From: Shinisaurus crocodilurus
Lineage: Eukaryota; Chordata; Lepidosauria; Squamata; Shinisauridae
DNA length: 64,000 bases
Direction: 5' to 3'
Assembly: GCA_021292165.1 (NCBI GenBank)
Contig: CM037879.1
Location: forward strand, 162,928,886-162,992,885
Positions within the stretch are counted from its first letter, which is position 1, and each line of letters begins with the position of its first letter. A model generated the notes under the pieces. It saw only the letters and a list, made by a program, of their open reading frames with translations. It had not been told where the DNA came from and did no database searches. Positions 44,881 to 54,843 of this stretch are shown one piece after another. The translations under genes and the position numbers were made by a program.

Positions 44881-46776
44881 ATGACAGCCCGATTAATTTG
44901 TATAGGTATACTGATATCTCTGATTGGCAACATCTCCACTGCGTTTGTAATAAAAATTAGAGAAAGTAGTCAGACTCAAGTTGTAAAATTCGATGCCTGC
45001 AGCTTGTTGAAATGTGGAGATTTGAACACTCAGAGACGGTGGAGTTCCCAAGACAAATATATGTGTGTAGGGACGCCCTGTCGTCGCTGGTCCGAAGTCT
45101 TGTGGACCACACAATCCCAAGGATGGACGGCAGCGTCTCCTCACTCTAGAATAAAAAGTATGGTTTCAATTCGTAAAGGTCCTACTCGGTCAGATTGTGA
45201 AGAGGGGACTTGCAATCCAGTATGGGTATCCATCGTCCAAACATCTTGGAATGAATATCCCTCTGGTGGCCGGCCAACCAAATTCTCAATAAATCAGACT
45301 TCGTTTGGCATGGGAATAAGTGTTTCTGGAACTGATCCCGTTGCATGCTGTTTTAGATTAATAGTAGAAAAGTCAGATTCTAACGACCAAACCTTAGAGG
45401 CAACTGTCATGCCCAAAGTTAAAACTTTCCAAGCTCCTCTGAATGATCCGAAGGTAGTGACAGTAGTTGAGATTGAAGATCTGTGCCAAACATTTGAAGT
45501 AGAAACAGGGTATGGAAAGACGAACACCTGGGTTGAATGGGTGAAATATACTGCTAAAAGTTTGAACAAAAGTAACTGTTATGCCTGTGCATCAGGAAGG
45601 CCTGTAGCACAAGTAATTCCCTTTCCTCTGGGTTGGAGCAAGGACCCCCTGGGAATGAGTTGTATAATAGCTCTGTTCCAGCATAAAGATGCTTGGGGAA
45701 ATGAGACTTGCAGGTCTCTATCCCTATTGTTCCCAGCTTTAAAGTCCAAAAGTGAAAGAATGCCTCCGACATTCTCTACTAGGCACGTCAATCACACTGC
45801 TTGTTTCTCACGACAGGTGGGGGGGTTGGCCAGGCCAATGGGAGAACTGAACACATGTAAGGAGGTATTAAACATCACATTAAGCAATGGAAATTACTCT
45901 AACTTGAGAGTGGCCAGAGCTGACTTATGGTGGTATTGTGGGGGAAAGTCTATAAGGCCAACCTTACCCGCCAATTGGACTGGGACTTGTGCTATAATAC
46001 AATTAGCAGTACCATTCACCCTGGCCTTTAAAAAGGAAGTTAAACCTGAATGGCATAGTCGGAACAAAAGGAATGTACTAGTTACATCCTTTGATAAAGG
46101 GATATATATTAATGCCATAGGGGTGCCCCGAGGAGTTCCAGATGAATTTAAAGCCCGAAATCAAATAGCTGCCGGATTTGAGTCTGCTCTCTTTTGGTGG
46201 TCAACCATAAATAAAAATGTTGATTGGATTAATTACATCTTTTACAATCAACAGAGATTCATAAACTATACCCGTGATGCAATAAAAGGGATAGCGGAGC
46301 AATTGGATGCCACCAGTCGAATGGCTTGGGAAAATCGGATGGCTTTGGACATGGTTTTAGCAGAAAAAGGTGGCGTCTGTGTAATGTTAGGAGGACAGTG
46401 TTGTACCTTCATACCCAACAATACTGCTCCTGATGGGACAATAACAAAAGCTCTAGAGGGTCTTAATACCCTGGCAGCGGAACTTGCTGAAAACTCAGGA
46501 ATAAATACTTCATTGACAGGATGATTAGAAACATGGTTTGGGAAGTGGAAAACCTTAGCAATCTCAATGTTTACTTCCCTGATTGTAGTAGGAGGAGTCT
46601 TAGTAGCGTTAGGATGTTGTATTATCCCTTGTGTCCGAGGACTAACACAAAGACTTATTGAAACCGCCCTATCTAAGAAAATGCCACTGACTCCTCCGGC
46701 TTATGATACTAGTATGATGGTATTAGAAGATGAAACGTCTCCACCATACTATATTAAGATGGAGGAAATTGACTAA
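44881..46776 (+). pseudogene. env: ERV env, premature stop before the membrane anchor
   Basis: Surface plus transmembrane glycoprotein. The first 547 codons have an N-terminal hydrophobic signal, many N-glycosylation sites, a CYAC (CXXC) motif at residues 233-236 in the surface unit, a basic RNKR cleavage site at residues 394-397 and a CX6CC motif at residues 500-508 in the transmembrane ectodomain. CXXC with CX6CC marks the covalently linked gamma-type envelope. An in-frame TGA at 46522-46524 ends translation; the membrane-spanning segment and cytoplasmic tail continue in the same frame to 46776 but lie beyond the stop. As it stands the product would be unanchored. Family-level identity is certain, nearest relative unknown. 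Confidence 0.92.
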
Positions 46777-46799
46777 AGTGTTGGAAAAGAAAAGAGTAA

Positions 46800-46818
46800 A
46801 AAGAAAAAGAGGAGGGAT
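46800..46818 (+). other. Polypurine tract
   Basis: The purine run AAAGAAAAAGAGGAGGG directly precedes the 3' LTR, where plus-strand DNA synthesis is primed. Confidence 0.85.
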
Positions 46819-47489
46819 TGTAAGAATCAGAGAATGTTTCTTTCCCAAATTATATTAAATAAAATAAAGGACAAAAATTAAAAGAAGCCAGAGAACTCAC
46901 CCTGAATGGGGGCCCCAGTCTAGTGATAAATGAGGCCTAAAATATGTAAAGAACTCAATGCCCGGGTCATAAGGATGGCATGGGATTAGTAGATGATAAA
47001 TTATGCTTAGATAGGGATGACATTGAATAAGTAGGTAACAGATAAATGAAAAATCCTCCCTTTCTGGAAACACAGACCAGGCATAAAAATGTGTCAAAAA
47101 AAGAGGTGTCTACTGATGGGAAAGTAAGAGGTCAAAGTTAAAATGAAGTTAAGGAATGTGTGGAAGAGCCAATAGAAAATCAGAGTAAGAGGATACCACA
47201 CAACAAAGGGGATGGACGGTAAACAGGGGCGGGGAATAATGTATTCGGTTTAGGCGGTCGGGATAGGCTGTAAACCTCAAAGTACCCAGCCAATGGGGGA
47301 ATGAGGGAGGAACCCTGCGGCCGGGCATAGGGAATAAAAACACGCTGCTTGAATGTTAAGGTGTGCCTACCTGCATAGCGCACCCACTCTTGCAAGACTG
47401 TATTCAATAAAAAGTGCTTTGCTTTCACCAACTTTCTTGTCCAGAGAAATCTTTCTTTTTACAGGACTTAAACAAAGTCACTTCTAACA
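46819..47489 (+). repeat. 3' LTR of the endogenous retrovirus
   Basis: 671 bp, the same length as the 5' LTR, differing by A at 46950, 47100 and 47176. AATAAA at 47406-47411 would serve as the proviral polyadenylation signal. Confidence 0.95.
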
Positions 47490-47564
47490 CCCATGCCTAT
47501 CAGCAGACTGGTGGCAACTGAATTACAGCAGGGAGGAAATCCACAGAGACTAGAGGCTTTAAGA

Positions 47565-47666
47565 CAGCCTTCCCCAACTGGACGTGTTGGACTGCAACTC
47601 CCATCATTCCCAGCCCACAGAGTTGTAGTCCAGCCCATCTGAAGCGCACCAGGTTGGGGAAGGCTG
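47565..47666. mobile_element. Palindromic hAT MITE with near-perfect 8-bp duplication
   Basis: Ends CAGCCTTCCCCAACTGG and CCAGGTTGGGGAAGGCTG. The flanking octamers CTTTAAGA and CTTTAAGC agree at seven of eight bases. Confidence 0.8.
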
Positions 47667-47674
47667 CTTTAAGC

Positions 47675-48165
47675 ATGATCAGCCTGAATTGATGGCTCTT
47701 CTTCTTCCCCAAGGTTTTCAGTGGGGGAATGGTCTGGTTTTGTTCAGGGAGACTGCAAGAACTGGGTGAGAAACGAACTGGCTCCCTTCGTAATTCTGGC
47801 AGCTTTGAATATATGGCAGGTTCTTGTTCTTCAGCCCACTGCCCTCCTGCTATACTTCTTCCCGCACCCTAGGGTTGACACATTTTGTTCTTAAAAACAA
47901 CAACTTGGCTCTGCTCTTGCTCCACAAGGAGCAGTCTGGCCTTTTCTGTCTCTTCCACTGAAGGAAAACATCCAATGTCCAGGGTGAGAGCTGGCAACCC
48001 CAAGGCCTGGGTTTGCCGACCTCTCAGTTGCTAGTTAGGAATTGGTGGAATACAATTCCCTGTCCAGCTTCTCTGGCTCTCTGGCATGTTAGGGTTTTTA
48101 GGGCCTGAGAGAACCTCAGTATCCATTGAGGTGCACAGAGTGGAATATTTTATCATCTATCAGAA
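47675..48165. other. Intergenic, no recognised feature
   Basis: Nothing recognised on either strand. Confidence 0.45.
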
Positions 48166-48396
48166 AGCCAGTGTGGTGTAGTGGTTAGAGTGTTGGACTG
48201 GGACTCAGGAGATCTGGGTTCTAGTCCCCACTCAGCCATGAAGCTCAGTGGGTGACTTTGGGCCAGTCACAGACTCTCAGCCTAACCTACCTCACAGAAC
48301 TGTTGTGAGGATAGAATGAAGAGGAGGAGGATTATGTAAGCTGCCTTGGGTTCCTTGTAAGAGGAAAAAAGGAGGATAAATACAACAAATAAACAA
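48166..48396 (+). mobile_element. CORE-SINE (MIR-like), full length
   Basis: From agccagtgtggtgtagtgg to the AT-rich tail. A subtype with gtggtgtagtgg in the head, like 54618. Confidence 0.82.
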
Positions 48397-49128
48397 GTCT
48401 TTCCCCATTCTAGTGCTGCAATTATGAGAAATGCCACACTGGGCAAAATTTCCCTCATGGTACCTCCAGACAAGGCTTTTATTGCACCATTGTTCTGCCT
48501 CATTTATGGAATTTTATGGGGGGGGGGATTTGCCAAGGAGTCAGATACAAAGCAATTTATGCAATAGTTGCAGAACATGCGTTAATATTGTTTGTTTCTA
48601 AGCTAAGCTAAATGACAAAGCTAAATGGCAAAGATGAATACAGCACTTACCTCAGAAACAGTGCTACAGATTTTGGGTGGTTTCAGCAACATATTTATTG
48701 ATATACTGTGCTTCAGTTGTAAATATTTACAGAAATGCTCGTATCATGCCAACGTCTGAAGCTTTTTGTATTTGTGATGCCTTTTAATACACAAATGCTC
48801 ATCCTAAGAGGCTACTCTCAATAAACCATGAAAACTTAATTATTTAGAAGTAAATCTCACTTATTTAACCTGGGAGTAAGCCCCATTGAATTCAGTTAGA
48901 CTTTCTTCTAAGTAGACATGTAGAGGATTGTTCTGTTATTTGCCTCTAAAAAATGTTTATTGATGGACCAGTTGGCCAGAAATATAGGTGCCCTATAGGA
49001 AAAAAGCACATGTAACTGAAACACCTGGGGGTGGGATGGATTTGCTGTTGTTGTGGATTATTTAACATTTATATACTGTGTTATTTGATAAAAAAAAGCC
49101 ATCAAGGCGGTGTACAACAATTTAAAAC
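48397..49128. other. Intergenic; old repeat tail split by the gypsy element
   Basis: 48880-48935 contains a palindrome-type fragment (gagtaagccccattgaatt). At 49060-49128 an AT-rich LINE/SINE tail (atcaaggcggtgtacaac) continues beyond the gypsy insertion at 53482 (aataaaaccctaacac). Confidence 0.45.
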
Positions 49129-49869
49129 TGTGGAGAAAGCCCAAAAATCAGTACACACACGCACACACATCTTTCCCCAAAGGAGGGGGCCAGGGGAGGA
49201 GGGATGAGGTCACCAGGGAGTAGCCAGACAAGCCATCAGCCCCAACAAAGGAAGACCTCGGCAGAGATCCACAACTGTCCAGGAAGGGCCATCAAGGACC
49301 ATCAGCACAAAGGGCAGCCTCGAAGAGCTGCAAAGGTTTCCCTACGTCACCTTCTTCCCGGGCAGGAATAAGCCTATCTGCACGAAGGGGCAGGCATAAG
49401 CCCCCACCTGACCTAGGGGGCGGGGGGAGAGCGGGGAATCCGGGGTAGAAAACCCCTCTCCCGTCCCGGTTCGGGTTGTTGGGAACCACGGGGCCAGATC
49501 CTCCTAAGCAACAGCCGCCCAGGCACTCCGTTCTCCGCTAGGAAGCGCCGATCGAGAGCTGGGCTGAAACTGACTAGAGTATTGTCTTTGATGTAAGTAG
49601 AGTGACCTGAATGTAACCTGCTAGCCGCGGAGCCCGCTCATTGGGTAAGACGCGAGTCAACTAAGGTTTTGTTGACTGTAAACGTATTCTTAGAAGACTG
49701 GTAATTCCGACCTAATCATTGTATAAACAAATAAAGAGCCTTATTTGGGCATACAAAGGCGTGTGGTCTTTTCCGATTGTACTGAGAGCCGATACGAGCG
49801 GTATTGCTCTGCCGGTTAACCCTAGAGTTGCCGAACTCACGCAAAGGATCCGGTTGCTGATCCTTCACA
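49129..49869 (+). repeat. 5' LTR of the gypsy element
   Basis: 741 bp with AATAAA at 49730-49735. It differs from the 3' LTR only at 49276 (T here, C at 52888). Confidence 0.95.
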
Positions 49870-49887
49870 TGGTGGCAGCGGTGGGAT
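49870..49887 (+). other. Primer-binding site, tRNA-Leu
   Basis: TGGTGGCAGCGGTGGGAT matches the complement of the 3' end of vertebrate tRNA-Leu (AAG/TAG type) including CCA, and directly abuts the LTR. Confidence 0.8.
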
Positions 49888-49971
49888 AATTGGAAACCAC
49901 ATTTGACGGTCGGAACTAACAGAACTTCGGGCAGGCTAGTAGGTTGCTGGGGAGCGCTCAGAGCAAGGAAA

Positions 49972-52689
49972 ATGAATAGTCTGAGCCAAGAGCAGGTGGA
50001 GCTAGCGAGCAGCCCAGAAACCCCAACCCAGACCTCCACAATGGAGTGGGTGGTGCGGCCAAAGACGGCAAGGCAGGAAGGGGGGGAAGCCCCCTCACCG
50101 TTGTTAGGAGGGCAGGGACCCAAGCAGTGGGGTAGCCCCAACCTTACCAGTAGCGGCCGGAGAAGCGAAATAAGGGACCCAGAGGCGGAAGAAGACCTCG
50201 GCAGAAGGGTTACTGACGGAGCCGTGGGGGGAGGAGGGTTGGATGCCCTCTTTCCCCAACTCAATTGGCAACAAGCCAAGGAGTTGATGCAGCATCAACA
50301 AGAGATGCTACAGATGCAGCTGGAGTTGGCCAGGCTGACCAGGGGCACCGGACAAGGGGGAACCCCTGCATCCCAGGGTGGGGGCACCACAACCCCCAAA
50401 TGGGACAGGAAGCAATTCCCCACCTACCAGTCGGGACAGGATGTACTGATCTTTTTCACCCTGTTCGAGGCTGCCTGCGTAGAGCAGAAGGTGCCGGACA
50501 ACTTAAGGATGTCTGCCCTGAGGACGCAAGTCAGCGGGGAACTGGCTGATCTTCTGGGCATCCACACCCAAACCGCTCCCTTGGACTATGGAGCGTTCAA
50601 AGAAGCGGTGAGAGAGAGGTTTGCCCTCACCGCTGAGCATTGTCGCCGTAAATTTCGTTACGGGCGGCCTAACCCAGGGGACACGTATGCCTCCTGGATG
50701 GCGCACCTGGGGCAGGTGTGGGATGCATGGATCGGGGCCACCGGGAGGACCTCCTTGGCGGAGGTGCGGGAGCTCCTGATCCAGGAACAATTCTGTGCCA
50801 CTATCCCTGAGGACCTAGCTACGGCGGTGCGGGATCGGGACCCCCCAAACTTTAGGGAAATGGGCAAGTTGGCCGACCAAATGGGACTGTATCGGCAGCC
50901 CAAAGGACCCAAGGGGGGTAACCTCAGTCATGGCGGGACCAAGGGAAGTGTGGAGAAGGGCAACCCCAAACCTCGGGAGGGAGCCCTAGGCAAGCCCAAA
51001 GACAACCCCGGCACCAGTGGATGTTTCTATTGTAAAGAACCGGGGCACCTCAAGAGGAGCTGCCCCAAACTGATCGCAAAGAACCGCCACGCCAAGACAT
51101 CGCCGGGCAAGGTGGGGAGGATGCTTGCGCCGGAGTCCCGCGAACCGGAGGAGCACGAGGAGGATCAGCAGTCCAGCTCGTCCCTCGAGGGAGACGGCGA
51201 AGATGCGGCGCGGTCCCTGAGGAGCGGAGGACAGCATTCGCTGGGGGCCATCTCGCAGGCATCATTGATGCGCATTGCCTCCCCGGAGCAGCTGCGGTGG
51301 AGCCAGGACAAATTCTGTGAGTCCATCTCTGTAAACAATGTTTCCCAGGTGGGGTATAGGGACACTGGGGCGGACATCACTGCTTTACCTCGAAGTAAGG
51401 TAAAGAAGAGACAGTTGCTAAAGGGGCGCACCTGTGCCATAAAGCCCTATAACTCTCCCAACATAGCCGTTCCCCTCGCCCGGGTCTGGGTCAAGTACAG
51501 GGGGTGGGAAGGGGAGATGGACGTTATAGTGCATGGCCAGCAAGAATGGGGAATCATCATTGGGAACGACGTTGCGTTCCGGGCTGCCCAGGTCAAGGTG
51601 GGGGTGGTGACCCGGCGTCGGGCCAACCAAGCCCCTGACCCGCAGCCTCCCAGGTCCCCGGGCCCACCTCCCGGTCGCGGTAAAGCGGCCCCGGCAGCGG
51701 CAGCCAGCCGTCCCCCGCCGCTCCCCCCAGTTGTGGGGGAGGACGAAGACCCCGGGGGGTTCGCGCCAATGGCCCGTGATTTTGGGACTCAGAAGGCGTT
51801 CCAAGAAGAGCAGCAGAGCGACCCATCCCTCCAGGGATGTCGGGATCGGGCCAGTCAAGGGCCCGGGGTAGGGGACCAGTCCGAACACTTTTTGTGGGAG
51901 GCGGGAGCCCTCTACAGAGAATTCTGCCCAAGGACGGGACCGGGTCCCCAACCAAAGAAGAGACAATTAGTTGTGCCTGCGAGGTACCGCCAGGCTGTAC
52001 TACAACTGGCCCACGATGTGGCGTGGGGAGGGCACTTGGGACAGAAACGGACTCTGGTTAGGGTGACAGAGGGGTTCTACTGGCCCATGGTGGCAAATGA
52101 GGTGCAAGAATATTGCCGGTCCTGCGATGTCTGCCAGCGGGTGGGGCATAACCGGGACCATCCCAAAGCCCCCCTGACTGACTTGTGCAAGAAGCGGCAA
52201 CCCGTTAAGGTCCAATGGTCAGCCGCTTGCCAGGCAGCGTTTGAGGGACTGAAAGCCTGCTTGATGGCAGCCCCTGTGCTGCAAGCCCCAGACTTTGAAG
52301 CCCCTTTTGTTCTGCAGACGGATGCCTCGGAAGCGGGGATGGGAGCCGTCTTGCTGCAGGAACGACCAGAGCAGGGGCTGTGCCCGGTTGCCTTTTTAAG
52401 TAAAAAACTTCTGCCTCGGGAGCGGAACTTGGCCACTGTCGAGAAAGAGTGCCTAGCAATAGTGTGGGCAGTGACCAAGCTTCGCCCCTATCTGTGGGGC
52501 CGCCGGTTCCGACTGCAGACCGACCATTCCCCCTTGTGCTGGCTGGATAGGGTGAAGGGGTCCAACCAGAAGCTCTTACGGTGGAGTTTAGCCCTGCAAG
52601 ATTTTGATTTTTTAGTAGAACACATCAAGGGTAAGGACAACATCGTGGCAGATGGGTTGTCCCGGGCTTTCTCAGTAGGAGACAGTTAG
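49972..52689 (+). CDS. Gypsy gag-pol fusion: SCAN-like Gag, protease, integrase zinc domain, RNase H
   Basis: One frame of 905 codons from the first ATG; the frame is open 23 codons further upstream. Domains in order: low-complexity N-terminus; coiled-coil-like QQAKELMQHQQEMLQMQLEL; SCAN-like segment at about 50580-50895 (FRYGRPNPGDTYASWM; RELLIQEQFCATIPEDL); CCHC knuckle CFYCKEPGHLKRSC at 51024-51065; aspartic protease motif DTGAD at 51361; a Pro-rich linker; integrase HHCC zinc domain at about 51990-52140 (GGHLG; CRSCDVCQR); then at about 52170-52190 an abrupt switch to the RT connection and RNase H (QTDASEAGMGAVL; TVEKECLAIVWAV; LQTDHSPLCWL). RT palm and integrase catalytic core are absent. 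Gag and protease may still work in particle formation; polymerisation and integration would have to come from a complete relative. Confidence 0.88.
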   Translation: MNSLSQEQVELASSPETPTQTSTMEWVVRPKTARQEGGEAPSPLLGGQGPKQWGSPNLTSSGRRSEIRDPEAEEDLGRRVTDGAVGGGGLDALFPQLNWQQAKELMQHQQEMLQMQLELARLTRGTGQGGTPASQGGGTTTPKWDRKQFPTYQSGQDVLIFFTLFEAACVEQKVPDNLRMSALRTQVSGELADLLGIHTQTAPLDYGAFKEAVRERFALTAEHCRRKFRYGRPNPGDTYASWMAHLGQVWDAWIGATGRTSLAEVRELLIQEQFCATIPEDLATAVRDRDPPNFREMGKLADQMGLYRQPKGPKGGNLSHGGTKGSVEKGNPKPREGALGKPKDNPGTSGCFYCKEPGHLKRSCPKLIAKNRHAKTSPGKVGRMLAPESREPEEHEEDQQSSSSLEGDGEDAARSLRSGGQHSLGAISQASLMRIASPEQLRWSQDKFCESISVNNVSQVGYRDTGADITALPRSKVKKRQLLKGRTCAIKPYNSPNIAVPLARVWVKYRGWEGEMDVIVHGQQEWGIIIGNDVAFRAAQVKVGVVTRRRANQAPDPQPPRSPGPPPGRGKAAPAAAASRPPPLPPVVGEDEDPGGFAPMARDFGTQKAFQEEQQSDPSLQGCRDRASQGPGVGDQSEHFLWEAGALYREFCPRTGPGPQPKKRQLVVPARYRQAVLQLAHDVAWGGHLGQKRTLVRVTEGFYWPMVANEVQEYCRSCDVCQRVGHNRDHPKAPLTDLCKKRQPVKVQWSAACQAAFEGLKACLMAAPVLQAPDFEAPFVLQTDASEAGMGAVLLQERPEQGLCPVAFLSKKLLPRERNLATVEKECLAIVWAVTKLRPYLWGRRFRLQTDHSPLCWLDRVKGSNQKLLRWSLALQDFDFLVEHIKGKDNIVADGLSRAFSVGDS

Positions 52690-52729
52690 ATAGGGATTGG
52701 GGTGGTGGACCCCAATGCCATCTTTCCCC

Positions 52730-52740
52730 AAATGGGAGGG
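52730..52740 (+). other. Polypurine tract of the gypsy element
   Basis: AAATGGGAGGG directly precedes the 3' LTR. Confidence 0.6.
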
Positions 52741-53481
52741 TGTGGAGAAAGCCCAAAAATCAGTACACACACGCACACACATCTTTCCCCAAAGGAGGGG
52801 GCCAGGGGAGGAGGGATGAGGTCACCAGGGAGTAGCCAGACAAGCCATCAGCCCCAACAAAGGAAGACCTCGGCAGAGATCCACAACCGTCCAGGAAGGG
52901 CCATCAAGGACCATCAGCACAAAGGGCAGCCTCGAAGAGCTGCAAAGGTTTCCCTACGTCACCTTCTTCCCGGGCAGGAATAAGCCTATCTGCACGAAGG
53001 GGCAGGCATAAGCCCCCACCTGACCTAGGGGGCGGGGGGAGAGCGGGGAATCCGGGGTAGAAAACCCCTCTCCCGTCCCGGTTCGGGTTGTTGGGAACCA
53101 CGGGGCCAGATCCTCCTAAGCAACAGCCGCCCAGGCACTCCGTTCTCCGCTAGGAAGCGCCGATCGAGAGCTGGGCTGAAACTGACTAGAGTATTGTCTT
53201 TGATGTAAGTAGAGTGACCTGAATGTAACCTGCTAGCCGCGGAGCCCGCTCATTGGGTAAGACGCGAGTCAACTAAGGTTTTGTTGACTGTAAACGTATT
53301 CTTAGAAGACTGGTAATTCCGACCTAATCATTGTATAAACAAATAAAGAGCCTTATTTGGGCATACAAAGGCGTGTGGTCTTTTCCGATTGTACTGAGAG
53401 CCGATACGAGCGGTATTGCTCTGCCGGTTAACCCTAGAGTTGCCGAACTCACGCAAAGGATCCGGTTGCTGATCCTTCACA
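52741..53481 (+). repeat. 3' LTR of the gypsy element
   Basis: 741 bp, one difference from the 5' LTR. Confidence 0.95.
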
Positions 53482-54617
53482 AAAACAATAAAACCCTAAC
53501 ACAATAAAAAACAAGAACATCAAAACCAGTAAAACATCAAAACAGCTGCACGTGTCTATACAGCCTTTCTAAAAGCCAGGAGAATGGGAACCAATCATTT
53601 TTCTTGAGGGAGTGCATTCCACTGTTTGGGAGCTGCACAAAAGAAAGCTCTTTCACAGGGGCCTCTGTGGGTAATGGCATCCTCAAAACGGCTTTTCATG
53701 CAGATCTTAAGAACCAGGCAGGTTCATAACAAGACAGGTAGTCCCCTAGACCACCCCCATGGTCTCCGAAATTGCCCTTCTGGTACCTTGTGCTTCTTCC
53801 TGAGAACTGATCCTGACTCTACCTTGTCTACAGTTCTGTGCTTGGATACTATGGCTTAAATCCAACTTTCACTGCATTTAATTTTCAAACTGCCCAGTGA
53901 CTTTAATAAAGCTGTATTACAGTTTTTGGCCTCATAACCTGACATATCTGTTTCTCTGTAGCATTTGCCTCTATTACATTTTGATTTAGCTCTGCCTATG
54001 CTGCATACGTACAACCCATGCCCTTGTAGGTCACACAGCTCTGGTAAGCTCTTGACAAGATCTGCATGCACTGGGCTTGGAACAGCTTGAGGCCACAGCG
54101 GCAGTCCTATGAGTCAGGTTTCCTGTCTGTTACTTGGGTGGGAGCAACTGCATCTAAAAAGGAGGGTGCACAGTGCACAGGTGGGGTGGATAGATTTTGC
54201 TGTACATTACTGCAGTGCACGCTCATCTTTTCTGATATTTCTCACAACAAAGGGATTGTAGAAGAAAGTGGGAGGAGGATCTAATAGAAGTGGTCATCTT
54301 CCTTTCCCAGCCAGGGAGTAACATGTGCATAGATATGCAGAGAGATCTGCCACATCCTCTGCAGCCCTGTCTGACTCTGAGTTGTGAAATTTCTAACATT
54401 GGAGATATTCCAGCAGCATCTTAAACTTTTCATTTTTAAGAGGCCCGAGAGCTTCTCTAGACTTATGCTGATAGTTATCCAATGAGCAAGGCTGTGCAAA
54501 GAATGCCATTTCAGATTTCTGATATTCATTCCAGAATGGTTTTGACCAAATGTGGGAAACATTTTATGATAGGAACACAAGCTGTGATTTTTGCCTACAT
54601 TTTGAATACCTTGTTAT
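53482..54617. other. Intergenic, no gene recognised
   Basis: 53487-53640 continues the old repeat tail interrupted by the gypsy element (cagcctttctaaaagccagg). The remainder has only short chance frames. Confidence 0.45.
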
Positions 54618-54843
54618 AGCCAGTGTGGTGTAGTGGTTAGAGTGTTGGACTGGGACTCAGGAGATCTGGGTTCTAGTCCCCACTCAGCCATGAAACTCAC
54701 TGGGTAACTTTGGGACAGTCACTGACTCACAGCCTAACCTACCTCACAGGGTTGTTGTGAGGATAAAATGGAGAGGAGGAGGACTATGTAAACTACCTTG
54801 GGTTCCTTGCAAGAGGGGAAAAGGTGGGATATAAATGTAATAC
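54618..54843 (+). mobile_element. CORE-SINE (MIR-like), tail split by solo LTR
   Basis: Full head and CORE block. The AT-rich tail is interrupted at 54843 by the solo LTR and resumes at 55609 (aatacataaatac). Confidence 0.85.

Larger units (their letters stand above)
37612..47489 (+). mobile_element. Full-length class I (gamma-like) endogenous retrovirus
   Basis: The 9878-bp provirus is bounded by two 671-bp LTRs and a perfect 5-bp target duplication CCCAT (37607-37611 and 47490-47494). Order: LTR, tRNA-Pro primer site, gag, UAG, pol (protease, RT, RNase H, integrase), three small ORFs, env, polypurine tract, LTR. A one-frame gag-UAG-pol arrangement, one CCHC knuckle, a PPPY motif and an env with CXXC and CX6CC are gammaretroviral traits. 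The LTRs differ at 3 of 671 sites, so insertion is recent on an evolutionary scale. Gag, pol and env each have one disabling change, so the copy is defective. No close relative can be named without a search. Confidence 0.95.
49129..53481 (+). mobile_element. Gmr1-type Ty3/gypsy LTR retrotransposon, internally deleted
   Basis: Two 741-bp LTRs (TGTGGAGAAAG ... CCTTCACA) differ at one base and are flanked by a perfect 5-bp duplication AAAAC (49124-49128 and 53482-53486). A tRNA-Leu primer site follows the 5' LTR and a short purine tract precedes the 3' LTR. The single internal ORF has a SCAN-like Gag, and the integrase part lies before the RT/RNase H part, the Ty1/copia-like order known for the Gmr1 group of gypsy elements. 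The integrase core and RT palm are missing, so it cannot move on its own. The near-identical LTRs show very recent insertion, presumably in trans. Confidence 0.92.
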
